Shown: positions 1 to 5,539 of the stretch, piece by piece
Layout of the letters: each line of letters starts with the position of its first letter
Position numbering within the stretch: the first letter of the stretch is position 1
Assembly: GCA_946409675.1 (NCBI GenBank)
Contig: CAMJXI010000063.1
Location: 1 to 6,523 of the forward strand
Reading direction: 5' to 3'
Length of the DNA: 6,523 nucleotides
Origin: an uncultured Lactobacillus sp.
GTDB lineage: Bacteria > Bacillota > Bacilli > Lactobacillales > Lactobacillaceae
Notes under the pieces: model-generated
Told to the model about the DNA's origin: nothing
Databases searched by the model: none
What the model saw: only the letters and a program-made list of their open reading frames with translations
Position numbers and translations under genes: made by a program

Positions 1-1006
1 CCATCGCCAGACCAAGGACACTGGAATCAAAGCAGTCAAAGATAGCTGAAACATAATACATATCTTCAGCAAAGGACGTTAAAAGCCCAATGGCGGTGGT
101 TAGGCAGGCCAAAATCATGATGGCAGCTAAGAGCACTTGGCCAGGGCGGCCTAAGTAATGAGCGACAATTTGGACTAAGGCGGTGCCGCCTTCGCTTGAA
201 GGAGCAACCTTACCAAGGGACATGGTCCCCATGAGAATCAAGCCGATGTAGATGAGGCCGGTCACAGACATGGTAATGATGCCGGCTTTACTCGTAATAC
301 GGTCTACTTCCTTTTCCTTCTTGAAGCCAAGCTCGCGGACGGCGTTGATGATTGTACCCCCGAAGACAAGCCCGGCAATCATATCAAGGGTGTTATACCC
401 TTCCAGGAAGCCTTTAAAATAGGTATTAGTGGCATAACTGGCATCGGCGACCTGTTTAGCAGGATCACCCATCGGCATCGTAAATGCGAGAATAAAGACG
501 ACAGCTAAGAGCACAAGGAACATGGGATTCATGATTTTGCCGACAGTATCAATAATAGTAGATTCTTGGTAGGCAAAATAAAAAGCGAGGGCAAAGAAAA
601 TCAGCGAGTAGATAAACAAACTCAGATGACTATTTTGAAAAGGCAATAAGGGTTCAATCCCAACAGCGAAAGAAACGGTTGCGACTCTAGGTGCTGCGTA
701 GAGCGGACCAATAGTGAGTTGCACCATGACCATGAAGAGGACGGCAAATTTAGGGCCGAAGTTGCGGCCAATTCCGGCGACTCCGGAAGAATTCGTTTTA
801 CTGATGGCCAGAATTGCGAGCAATGGAAGAACCATTGAGGTAGACAAGAAGCCGATGGTCGCGGGCAACCAGTTGTGGCCAGCCATCTGTCCTAAATGAA
901 CTGGGAAAATTAGGTTACCGGCTCCGAAAAACAAACCGAACAAAAGAGACGCAATAATAAGGTATTCTTTGACGGTCATTTTGGGGCTTTGATCTAGATC
1001 AGACAT
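1..1006 (-). CDS. brnQ: BrnQ-type branched-chain amino acid transporter (LIVCS family), 3' end outside window
   Basis: This integral membrane carrier is expected to import leucine, isoleucine and valine with a cation (family knowledge). The reading frame is open from the ATG at 1006 to the window edge, giving 335 codons; the family is usually about 440-460 residues, so roughly the last quarter is missing. After a short hydrophilic N-terminus, the first membrane segment carries the family hallmark GAGNLIFP at residues 28-35. Further on, GPLYAAPRVATVSF matches the conserved Pro/Arg-containing stretch of BrnQ proteins, and successive hydrophobic segments follow. The start is supported by AGGAGA at 1012-1017, five bases upstream of the ATG; an in-frame ATG at codon 10 lacks a comparable site. 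The gene is transcribed divergently from the Rgg-type regulator and has its own promoter at 1058-1086. The substrate is inferred from the family only. Confidence 0.93.
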   Translation of the reverse strand, partial: MSDLDQSPKMTVKEYLIIASLLFGLFFGAGNLIFPVHLGQMAGHNWLPATIGFLSTSMVLPLLAILAISKTNSSGVAGIGRNFGPKFAVLFMVMVQLTIGPLYAAPRVATVSFAVGIEPLLPFQNSHLSLFIYSLIFFALAFYFAYQESTIIDTVGKIMNPMFLVLLAVVFILAFTMPMGDPAKQVADASYATNTYFKGFLEGYNTLDMIAGLVFGGTIINAVRELGFKKEKEVDRITSKAGIITMSVTGLIYIGLILMGTMSLGKVAPSSEGGTALVQIVAHYLGRPGQVLLAAIMILACLTTAIGLLTSFAEDMYYVSAIFDCFDSSVLGLAM

Positions 1007-1043
1007 GAAATTCTCCTAGTTCATTTATTTTGAAAAGATTCAT

Positions 1044-1058
1044 TAATTCAGAGAATTA
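1044..1058. repeat. 15-bp perfect inverted repeat at the predicted brnQ transcription start
   Basis: TAATTC, three bases, then GAATTA form a perfect 6-bp inverted repeat overlapping the edge of the brnQ -10 element and the predicted +1. The position fits an operator for a repressor of brnQ. Its size and centre loosely recall a CodY box (AATTTTCWGAAAATT), but my best alignment has about five mismatches, so the regulator is not identified. In an AT-rich region chance is possible. Confidence 0.4.
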
Positions 1059-1086
1059 TGTTAGATGATTAATGAAGGGTTGTCAA
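1058..1086 (-). promoter_or_regulatory. brnQ promoter
   Basis: On the minus strand a consensus -35 TTGACA (1086-1081) is followed after exactly 17 bp by TAACAT (1063-1058), a four-of-six match to the -10 consensus. Transcription would begin near 1051, giving an untranslated leader of about 45 bases before the brnQ ATG at 1006. Confidence 0.7.
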
Positions 1087-1150
1087 TTGAGTGAAATTGG
1101 TCTGGTAGGAATTAATAGGCTAACTTGTTTAAGATAGTCCAATTGCTAAT

Positions 1151-1181
1151 TTGATTATGTCATTCTTAGGATGTTTATAAT
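1151..1181 (+). promoter_or_regulatory. Possible promoter of the rgg-type gene (distal)
   Basis: A perfect TATAAT -10 at 1176-1181 lies 19 bp after TTGATT (1151-1156). The spacing is long and the -35 is imperfect. It would give a leader of about 125 bases. A perfect 10-bp palindrome CTATTAATAG (1185-1194) sits at the expected start site and could be an operator. Confidence 0.45.
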
Positions 1182-1219
1182 ACACTATTAATAGAAAGAA
1201 TTTTGTAGGGAAACAAAAA

Positions 1220-1248
1220 TTGTTTTAAACTATTTCCGGACAGATTAT
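1220..1248 (+). promoter_or_regulatory. Possible promoter of the rgg-type gene (proximal)
   Basis: TTGTTT (1220-1225), a 17-bp spacer and GATTAT (1243-1248) form an alternative promoter with better spacing but a weaker -10 than the distal candidate. It would start transcription near 1255, just before the inverted repeat at 1264-1281. The sequence does not decide between the two. Confidence 0.35.
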
Positions 1249-1263
1249 TTAAGTTTTTTAATA

Positions 1264-1281
1264 AAGTAGGGTAATCTACTT
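1264..1281. repeat. Inverted repeat between promoter and start of the rgg-type gene
   Basis: AAGTAG, six bases, then CTACTT form a perfect 6-bp inverted repeat ending 22 bases before the ribosome binding site of the regulator gene. It may be an operator for autoregulation or a small hairpin in the 5' leader. No protein can be assigned to it. Confidence 0.4.
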
Positions 1282-1315
1282 AAGAACAGTTTTGACGATT
1301 GATAGGAGATTAAAC

Positions 1316-2230
1316 ATGTTAACCAGCGGACAGATAATTAAACAAATCCGTGAAAAGCGTGGCTACTCAGCCTTTGATACATATGACGGAATTATCACGA
1401 AAACAAACTACTACCGGTTTGAGGCGGGCAAGAGCGACACCAGCTCGGAAAGCTTTCTCCAAATTCTAACACGGTTGGGGGTGGATTTGGCCGAATTTGG
1501 CTCAATCTATCGCCAGGAATATATTAAAGAAGCCGATGTAAACATGGTCTATGCCCATTACCCCCAGGCCAAAACCCAAAAGGACTATCGTACCTTGAAC
1601 TATTTGGGGGACATCATGAACCGCGCCTTTGAACAAACCAAGAGTAAACTTTTTCAGCACAACGCGATGATCTTCAAAATCTGGGCGGACGGCTATGAAC
1701 ATGGTAAACTCACGACAACTAAGGCGGAGCTCCAGTTCCTTTTGGATTACGTGAAGAAGGCAGAAACTTGGTACAGGTACGACATTACACTCTACACGGA
1801 TATTATGGATTACTTGGACTGGGACGATTTGGTGACAACCTTGCCCTACGTGGTTCAACGTTCGTTCTTCCCCCGCGTTTTGACCGACAACTTGGCGATT
1901 AGCCAACCTAATATCGTATTGCATGCGCTTGAAACAACAATTCGCAATAAGAATTACGAGCACTTCAAGTTACTGATTCCGGTCCTTGAGATGACAAAAC
2001 CTTCTGAGGAAGAACTCGACGCCTACTTCGCGTTACAAGTTTTTGCCATTTTCGATAAACTGGTTGAAAGTAATAATTCAGAAGACCAAAAGAAATATAA
2101 AAAGCAGCTTGATCAGTTCCTAGCATCCCTCAACTTTATTGGAGCAACCAAGATTTACTACCGGCTGAAAGATGACTTGTACGACTTGTGGCCGTTAGCA
2201 ACGCATAGCAATAAAATGTATGAATACTAA
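1316..2230 (+). CDS. Rgg/GadR/MutR-family transcriptional regulator
   Basis: This is a 304-residue cytoplasmic DNA-binding protein. Residues about 1-62 form an XRE-type helix-turn-helix as in Rgg proteins: GQIIKQIREKRGYS, a recognition region around TKTNYYRFEAGKS, then SFLQILTRLGVDLAEF. The rest is all-helical, typical of the C-terminal TPR-like domain that in studied Rgg proteins binds short peptides. The length matches the family (about 280-300). I chose the ATG at 1316 because AGGAG lies at 1304-1308 with a 7-base spacer; an in-frame TTG at 1292 would add eight residues but would place the ribosome binding site inside the gene. It is divergent from brnQ, which is a possible target along with its own promoter. 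Family members often pair with a small secreted-peptide gene; I found no convincing one here. The target and ligand are unknown. Confidence 0.88.
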   Translation: MLTSGQIIKQIREKRGYSAFDTYDGIITKTNYYRFEAGKSDTSSESFLQILTRLGVDLAEFGSIYRQEYIKEADVNMVYAHYPQAKTQKDYRTLNYLGDIMNRAFEQTKSKLFQHNAMIFKIWADGYEHGKLTTTKAELQFLLDYVKKAETWYRYDITLYTDIMDYLDWDDLVTTLPYVVQRSFFPRVLTDNLAISQPNIVLHALETTIRNKNYEHFKLLIPVLEMTKPSEEELDAYFALQVFAIFDKLVESNNSEDQKKYKKQLDQFLASLNFIGATKIYYRLKDDLYDLWPLATHSNKMYEY

Positions 2231-2238
2231 AATACTAA
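2223..2238 (+). repeat. Tandem 8-bp repeat over the stop codon of the rgg-type gene
   Basis: AATACTAA occurs twice in direct succession; the first copy contains the TAA stop of the regulator gene. It is probably incidental AT-rich sequence. Confidence 0.35.
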
Positions 2239-2256
2239 AACAAAGATAAGTGCTAA

Positions 2257-2317
2257 AAGACCCAACTGTTTCTCTTCATTAACTTAAGAAGAGAAAATAG
2301 TTGGGTCTTATTTTTTT
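2257..2317 (+). terminator. Strong intrinsic terminator, probably bidirectional
   Basis: AAGACCCAACT (2257-2267) pairs perfectly with AGTTGGGTCTT (2299-2309). The stem continues inward with TTTCTCTT (2269-2276) against AAGAGAAA (2289-2296), and a T-rich tract follows at 2308-2317. It ends the plus-strand regulator gene 27 bases after its stop. Read on the minus strand the same hairpin is followed by a shorter TCTTTT tract, so it could also end the convergent ABC transporter operon, whose last stop lies about 30 bases away. Confidence 0.9.
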
Positions 2318-2347
2318 AATTTTTAAATTAGCTTAAGTGTGGAGGAC

Positions 2348-3151
2348 TTAGCTTAACAACATTGCATCGTTGTTCAGTTCTTTACCAGAACGTTCTTTGA
2401 AGAGTTGCATCAACTTAGGAACCGTCATACCCTCTTTCTCTTTTTCATTCAATTCGATGGCGATTTCACCATGGTCGAGCATGATCAAACGATTACCGTA
2501 TTTGATGGCATCATCCATATTATGGGTGATCATTAGAGTAGTGATTTTTTGTTCTTGGACCAAGCGGTCAGTTAATTCCATCACCGTTGCACTAGTTTCT
2601 GGATCAAGAGCGGCAGTATGTTCATCTAAAAGCAACAAGCTAGGCGATTTGATAGTTGCCATCAAAAGCGTGATAGCTTGTCTTTGACCACCAGACAAAA
2701 GTCCGATTTCAGCACCAAGACGATCTTCCAAGCCAAGGTTTAATTGGGCTAGCTTTTCTTGGAATAATTTGCGGTCGCTCTTTTTAACGCCGTTAGTCCA
2801 GAAGTTGCGCCAAATTCCCCGGTGCAGTGCAAGTGAGAGGTTTTCTTCAACCGTTAAGAGCGGTGCAGTTCCAGAACGCGGATCTTGGAACACACGACTG
2901 ATTAAACGAGATCTCTTGGAAACATTCTCGTACGTTACATCTTCACCGTTGATTTTGACATGGCCATAACTAACTGGCAGAGAGCCGGCAACACTGTTTA
3001 GGAGTGTTGACTTACCGGCACCGTTACCACCAATGATGACAACGAAATCACCATGTTCAAGGTCGAGGTTTATCTCTTTTAAGGCATGATTTTCGTTTGG
3101 AGTGCCTTTTTCAAAATATTGATTTAATTTCTTAACTTCTAAAACTGGCAT
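2348..3151 (-). CDS. ABC transporter ATP-binding protein (TrpZ-like, amino acid import)
   Basis: This is the cytoplasmic ATPase subunit that powers the importer. All motifs are intact in its 267 residues: Walker A GGNGAGKST at 41-49, Q-loop Gln 89 in RVFQDP, signature LSGGQ at 152-156, Walker B LLLLD ending at 176 with catalytic Glu 177, D-loop at 180-183, and switch His 210 in MITHN. The sequence resembles the ATPases paired with TrpX-type binding proteins (family recognition). Its ATG at 3151 directly follows the permease stop codon with no spacer; the ribosome binding site GGAGG lies inside the last codons of the permease gene, 8 bases from the ATG, so the two are probably translationally coupled. 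It is the last gene of the three-gene operon and is followed by the shared terminator. Substrate specificity is set by the partner binding protein. Confidence 0.93.
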   Translation of the reverse strand: MPVLEVKKLNQYFEKGTPNENHALKEINLDLEHGDFVVIIGGNGAGKSTLLNSVAGSLPVSYGHVKINGEDVTYENVSKRSRLISRVFQDPRSGTAPLLTVEENLSLALHRGIWRNFWTNGVKKSDRKLFQEKLAQLNLGLEDRLGAEIGLLSGGQRQAITLLMATIKSPSLLLLDEHTAALDPETSATVMELTDRLVQEQKITTLMITHNMDDAIKYGNRLIMLDHGEIAIELNEKEKEGMTVPKLMQLFKERSGKELNNDAMLLS

Positions 3152-4063
3152 TTATTTATCCTCCACTTGATCTTGGTTATTTAAGCGACGTTGCTTAATT
3201 TGTTTGAATGACTTGCTGATCAATGGAATAGCCAAGAAGACGGCTAACATTAATGAGTAGAACAACCTCAAGGCATTTGGATCAACGCCTCGATCAAGGA
3301 CGAAGGCAATAATTAAACGGTAGATCATCGAGCCGATGACGATAGTGATCAAACGTTTGCCGAAGCTGAGGTTCTTCAAGATAATTTCGGCGATGATGAT
3401 GGCAGCAAGCGCGATAACGATGGTCCCGATACCCATTGAAACATCAGCGTAACCGTTAAGTTGAGCCATCAAGCTCCCTGAAAGAGCAATTAAACCGTTG
3501 GAAAGCATGTAGACGATAATCTTCATGTTGTCGTTGTTGATTCCGTTAGCAGCACTCATATTTTGGTTGTTACCAACGGCACGAGCTGCGAGGCCCATCT
3601 CTGTGTTGAAGAAGAAAACTAAGATGATGATCACGATGGTCACCATGACCCCACCAATCACGATGGTGTTGGCAGTTGAGCTCCCAAAATCATGTAGGTT
3701 AAACAGGGTTTTGGCAGTGGCGAGTAAACTGATGTTGGCCTTCCCCATGACGAAGAGGTTAATTGAATACAACCCAGTCATGGTCAAGATACCTGTTAAC
3801 AATGCGGGAATTTTCAGCTTTGTGTGTAAAATCCCAGACACGAGTCCAGCAGCTGCCCCACCTAAGAAGCCGTAAATAGTAGCTAGTATTGGTGAAACAC
3901 CACTAACAATCGCTTGCATGGTGATGGCTGCCCCGAGAGGGAAACTTCCTTCAGCCGTCATGTCTGCAATGTCTAAAATTCTAAAGGTTAAATACACCCC
4001 GATGGCCATAATTGACCACAATAATCCTTGGTACACACTAGATATAATAATATCGATATCCAT
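3152..4063 (-). CDS. ABC transporter permease (TrpY-like, LivH-type BPD_transp_2 family)
   Basis: This 303-residue membrane subunit forms the translocation path. It has roughly eight to nine hydrophobic segments beginning at about residue 10. The loop TEMGLAARAVGNN at 154-166 fits the conserved cytoplasmic coupling segment of this permease class, which contacts the ATPase (family knowledge). The C-terminus is a short charged tail. The start ATG at 4063 has GGAGG six bases upstream. There are 63 bases between the binding-protein stop and this start, with no terminator or promoter that I can support, and zero bases before the ATPase gene, so the three genes read as one operon. A single permease gene suggests a homodimer. 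The sequence does not give the substrate. Confidence 0.9.
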   Translation of the reverse strand: MDIDIIISSVYQGLLWSIMAIGVYLTFRILDIADMTAEGSFPLGAAITMQAIVSGVSPILATIYGFLGGAAAGLVSGILHTKLKIPALLTGILTMTGLYSINLFVMGKANISLLATAKTLFNLHDFGSSTANTIVIGGVMVTIVIIILVFFFNTEMGLAARAVGNNQNMSAANGINNDNMKIIVYMLSNGLIALSGSLMAQLNGYADVSMGIGTIVIALAAIIIAEIILKNLSFGKRLITIVIGSMIYRLIIAFVLDRGVDPNALRLFYSLMLAVFLAIPLISKSFKQIKQRRLNNQDQVEDK

Positions 4064-4126
4064 GAAAATCCTCCGCGTTGTTTTTGTTAATTCAATTCTC
4101 TATTTTATTACTTTTTGTTTTGATTC

Positions 4127-5092
4127 TTATTTAGTGGTCAACATGTCATCCGTAATGCCGAATAATTTCATCATGTCTTCGTTCTTAACAAGTTCCGTCT
4201 TAGCTGGTGCTTCAACAGGAGTATCAGCAACTTTTTGACCCTTTAAGATCTTAACTGCCATTTTAGCAGTTTGTTTGCCTAATTCCTTGTAGCTAATCCC
4301 GTGAGTAGCAACACCGGCTAATTTAATCATCGTTGCATCAGCAGTTACGACTGGCACTTTCACCTTAGTTGAAACCTTACCGATAGTTGGCATTGCTGCT
4401 GCAGCGTTGTTATCAGTTGGGATGTAGATTGCATCAACTTGATGAGCTAAAGCAGTAACGGCTTGTTCAACGTCGTTAGTTGTAGCGGCGGTCTTTTGAA
4501 CAGCAGTTAAACCAAGTTTTTTGATTTCAGCCTTAGCAAGTTTGATTTGCACAACTGAGTTTGGTTCTGCGGCGTTGAAGAAAAGTCCAATCTTCTTTGC
4601 CTTAGGGAACATTTGGTGTAAGAAATCGATTTGGCCCTTAACATCAACCATGTCGGTAACGCCAGTTGCGTTTAAATCAGGTTTCTTAGTGTTAGTTAGC
4701 AGTCCAGCTGACTTAGGATCAGTGATGGCTGTGAAAACCATTGGGGTATCCTTGTCGATTTTTTGCAATGTTTGGGCTGCTGGGGTTGCGATTGCAAGGT
4801 TGATATCGTTCTTGTCTTTCTTCAAACGTTCGCTCATTGAGCGCAAGTTACTTTGATCTCCTTGGGCATTCAAGAAATCAATTTTAACTTTCTTACCTGA
4901 GTAACCGGCGTCAGCTAAGCCCTCTTCGAAACCTTCGCGTGCATCGTTCAATGCTGATTGATCTAATAATTGTAAGATACCAATCTTAACTGTATCCTTA
5001 TCGGTTGAATCAGAACTCTTGCTACATGCGCTTAAACTTAGCATTACTCCGGCTGCTGCCACGCCTAACATTAACTTTCTAAATCGTTTCAT
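4127..5092 (-). CDS. ABC transporter substrate-binding lipoprotein (TrpX-like, ABC_sub_bind family)
   Basis: This lipoprotein captures the substrate outside the membrane. With the ATG at 5092 the protein has 321 residues. A signal peptide (KRFRK, then a hydrophobic core) ends in the lipobox LSAC with Cys 23 as the lipid anchor, followed by a Ser/Thr/Asp linker. The mature part is a periplasmic-binding-protein fold of the ABC_sub_bind type (PF04392), recognisable from VKIGILQLLDQSALNDAREGF, the AITDPKSAGL stretch and FFNAAEPNSV. In streptococci relatives are called TrpX and linked to tryptophan uptake; lactobacilli carry many paralogues of uncertain substrate. I chose 5092 because GGAGG (5105-5101) lies 8 bases upstream; a TTG at 5107 overlaps that site and is unlikely. 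The upstream leader encodes a Tyr-rich peptide and two terminators, which points to tyrosine or aromatic amino acids as substrate (inference). Confidence 0.92.
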   Translation of the reverse strand: MKRFRKLMLGVAAAGVMLSLSACSKSSDSTDKDTVKIGILQLLDQSALNDAREGFEEGLADAGYSGKKVKIDFLNAQGDQSNLRSMSERLKKDKNDINLAIATPAAQTLQKIDKDTPMVFTAITDPKSAGLLTNTKKPDLNATGVTDMVDVKGQIDFLHQMFPKAKKIGLFFNAAEPNSVVQIKLAKAEIKKLGLTAVQKTAATTNDVEQAVTALAHQVDAIYIPTDNNAAAAMPTIGKVSTKVKVPVVTADATMIKLAGVATHGISYKELGKQTAKMAVKILKGQKVADTPVEAPAKTELVKNEDMMKLFGITDDMLTTK

Positions 5093-5204
5093 TTTCTTTT
5101 CCTCCAAATAAACAAATACATTCTCTTTTTATTTTTATTGTTTGCTGCTTTGTTGCATTTACTTTTTGTTTTGTGTTCAATTACTCGTTACCCAAAACTC
5201 CAAT

Positions 5205-5240
5205 AAAAAACCAGTCACTTGGAATTACCCATGTGACTGG
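5205..5240 (-). terminator. Attenuator terminator 2, upstream of the ABC operon
   Basis: CCAGTCAC (5240-5233) pairs perfectly with GTGACTGG (5218-5211). After one A-A mismatch, TGG pairs with CCA (5231-5229 with 5222-5220) around a 6-base loop, and six T residues (5210-5205) follow. It lies 112 bases before the start of the lipoprotein gene and downstream of the operon promoter, so it must be bypassed for expression from that promoter. Confidence 0.88.
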
Positions 5241-5274
5241 CCAGAAAATGTATTATTTAATAGGTCAACCCTAT

Positions 5275-5310
5275 AAAAAGACCACATGGATAATTTCCTA
5301 ATCCATGTGG
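5275..5310 (-). terminator. Attenuator terminator 1, upstream of the ABC operon
   Basis: CCACATGGAT (5310-5301) and ATCCATGTGG (5291-5282) form a perfect 10-bp stem with a 9-base loop, followed by TCTTTTT (5281-5275). It lies 76 bases after the leader peptide stop codon. Its 5' arm can be captured by an upstream segment (5344-5330 with 5313-5301), and its 3' arm is complementary to the 5' arm of terminator 2. Confidence 0.82.
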
Positions 5311-5344
5311 CGTTTAGTCGAAGTTAAGTACGCCTATCATGGAT
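5301..5344 (-). promoter_or_regulatory. Predicted antiterminator stem
   Basis: ATCCATG (5344-5338) pairs with CATGGAT (5307-5301). Nested inside, GGCGT (5334-5330) pairs with ACGCC (5313-5309), and TTA (5327-5325) can pair with TAA (5316-5314). Together they make one interrupted stem that covers the whole 5' arm of terminator 1, so the two structures exclude each other. The outer seven pairs compete with the hairpin at 5371-5340. The pairing was worked out by eye without energy calculation. Confidence 0.6.
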
Positions 5345-5415
5345 GCAAGTTTGCTTGCGCGCTTGCATCCAATCTAGACACAACCGCTATCCGAAATAGT
5401 CGTAATAATAGGCAT
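5330..5415 (-). promoter_or_regulatory. Predicted anti-antiterminator structure spanning the Tyr codons
   Basis: The leader ORF segment 5415-5405, covering the Ala codon and first Tyr codons, can pair over 11 positions (two G-U) with 5340-5330, the segment needed for the antiterminator. Enclosed within is a strong hairpin, TGGATGCAAG (5371-5362) with CTTGCATCCA (5349-5340), loop of 12 bases. A ribosome sitting on the Tyr codons would mask the left arm. The hairpin has no T tract and is not a terminator. Confidence 0.55.
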
Positions 5416-5446
5416 TATTCAATTGTTTAGTAAATGACTGGGTCAT
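5387..5446 (-). CDS. Tyr-rich leader peptide (19 aa), predicted attenuation sensor
   Basis: The short ORF reads MTQSFTKQLNNAYYYDYFG and then TAG. Four of its last seven codons are Tyr (TAT, TAT, TAC, TAT) and the one before the final Gly is Phe. AGGTG (5456-5452) lies 5 bases before the ATG and matches the GGTG part of the anti-Shine-Dalgarno complement. The ORF starts about 36 bases after the predicted transcription start and precedes two terminators and an aromatic-type ABC transporter operon. I infer that it is not a working protein but a sensor: slow decoding of Tyr codons when charged tRNA-Tyr is scarce would stall a ribosome and change the fold of the downstream leader. The codon cluster, the signals before it and the structures after it support this together; no experiment is known to me. 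A chance ORF is the alternative. Confidence 0.72.
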   Translation of the reverse strand: MTQSFTKQLNNAYYYDYFG

Positions 5447-5487
5447 AACCGCACCTATATCTCTTTCTTGATAACTGATTGTCGTTT

Positions 5488-5516
5488 ATACTACACTCAT
5501 AATAATTTAATGTCAA
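5488..5516 (-). promoter_or_regulatory. Promoter of the attenuator leader and ABC operon
   Basis: On the minus strand a consensus TTGACA (5516-5511) is separated by exactly 17 bp from TAGTAT (5493-5488). Transcription is expected to start near 5482, about 390 bases before the lipoprotein start codon. It begins 23 bases after the pcp stop codon, so the operon is probably transcribed separately from pcp. Confidence 0.8.
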
Positions 5517-5539
5517 ACAAAAATATTACTTTTTTGTTT
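5515..5539. repeat. AT-rich inverted repeat between the pcp stop and the operon promoter
   Basis: AAACAAAAA and TTTTTGTTT form a perfect 9-bp inverted repeat with a 7-base loop. It touches the pcp stop codon and runs into the -35 element. With one G-C pair it is a weak candidate terminator for pcp; it could also be an operator or an UP-like A/T-rich element. Confidence 0.4.

Larger units (their letters stand above)
5205..5482 (-). promoter_or_regulatory. Transcribed attenuator leader of the ABC transporter operon
   Basis: This is the 5' leader from the predicted start near 5482 through terminator 2. In order it contains the leader peptide ORF, a Tyr-codon pairing segment, a 10-bp hairpin, an antiterminator segment, terminator 1, a small hairpin (ATAGG 5274-5270 with CCTAT 5264-5260) and terminator 2. 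I found no T-box motif (TGGNACCGCG type) and no convincing known riboswitch core, although AGGTGCGG near the 5' end faintly recalls the entry of lysine riboswitches. About 110 AT-rich bases (5204-5093) between terminator 2 and the lipoprotein start show nothing beyond the ribosome binding site. Confidence 0.7.

Noticed and set aside
714..899. Plus-strand 61-codon frame inside brnQ
   Set aside because: It overlaps the conserved region of brnQ on the opposite strand and resembles no protein I recognise.
1157..1180. Seven-codon ORF MSFLGCL upstream of the rgg-type gene, as a possible short hydrophobic signalling peptide
   Set aside because: No ribosome binding site, it is shorter than known Rgg-cognate peptide precursors, and it overlaps the TATAAT promoter element.
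1502..1963. Long minus-strand reading frame inside the rgg-type gene
   Set aside because: It is the antisense shadow of a gene with clear family similarity, with no ribosome binding site or recognisable domain.
2328..2356. Direct repeat TTAGCTTAA at 2328-2336 and 2348-2356 around the stop codon of the ATPase gene
   Set aside because: Only 9 bases in AT-rich sequence; no attachment site, integrase or element boundary is nearby.
5089..5121. Ten-codon ORF MYLFIWRKRK overlapping the lipoprotein start as TGA/ATG
   Set aside because: Its aromatic residues are suggestive, but no ribosome binding site precedes the ATG; it lies over the ribosome binding site of the lipoprotein gene and is probably chance.
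5205..5482. T-box or lysine riboswitch in the leader of the ABC operon
   Set aside because: No TGGNACCGCG-type T-box sequence precedes either terminator. AGGTGCGG at 5456-5449 resembles the start of the lysine riboswitch, but the other conserved parts (AAGAGTA turn, GCCGAAG, GAGGGCTA closing arm) are not there. An Infernal scan against Rfam would settle it.
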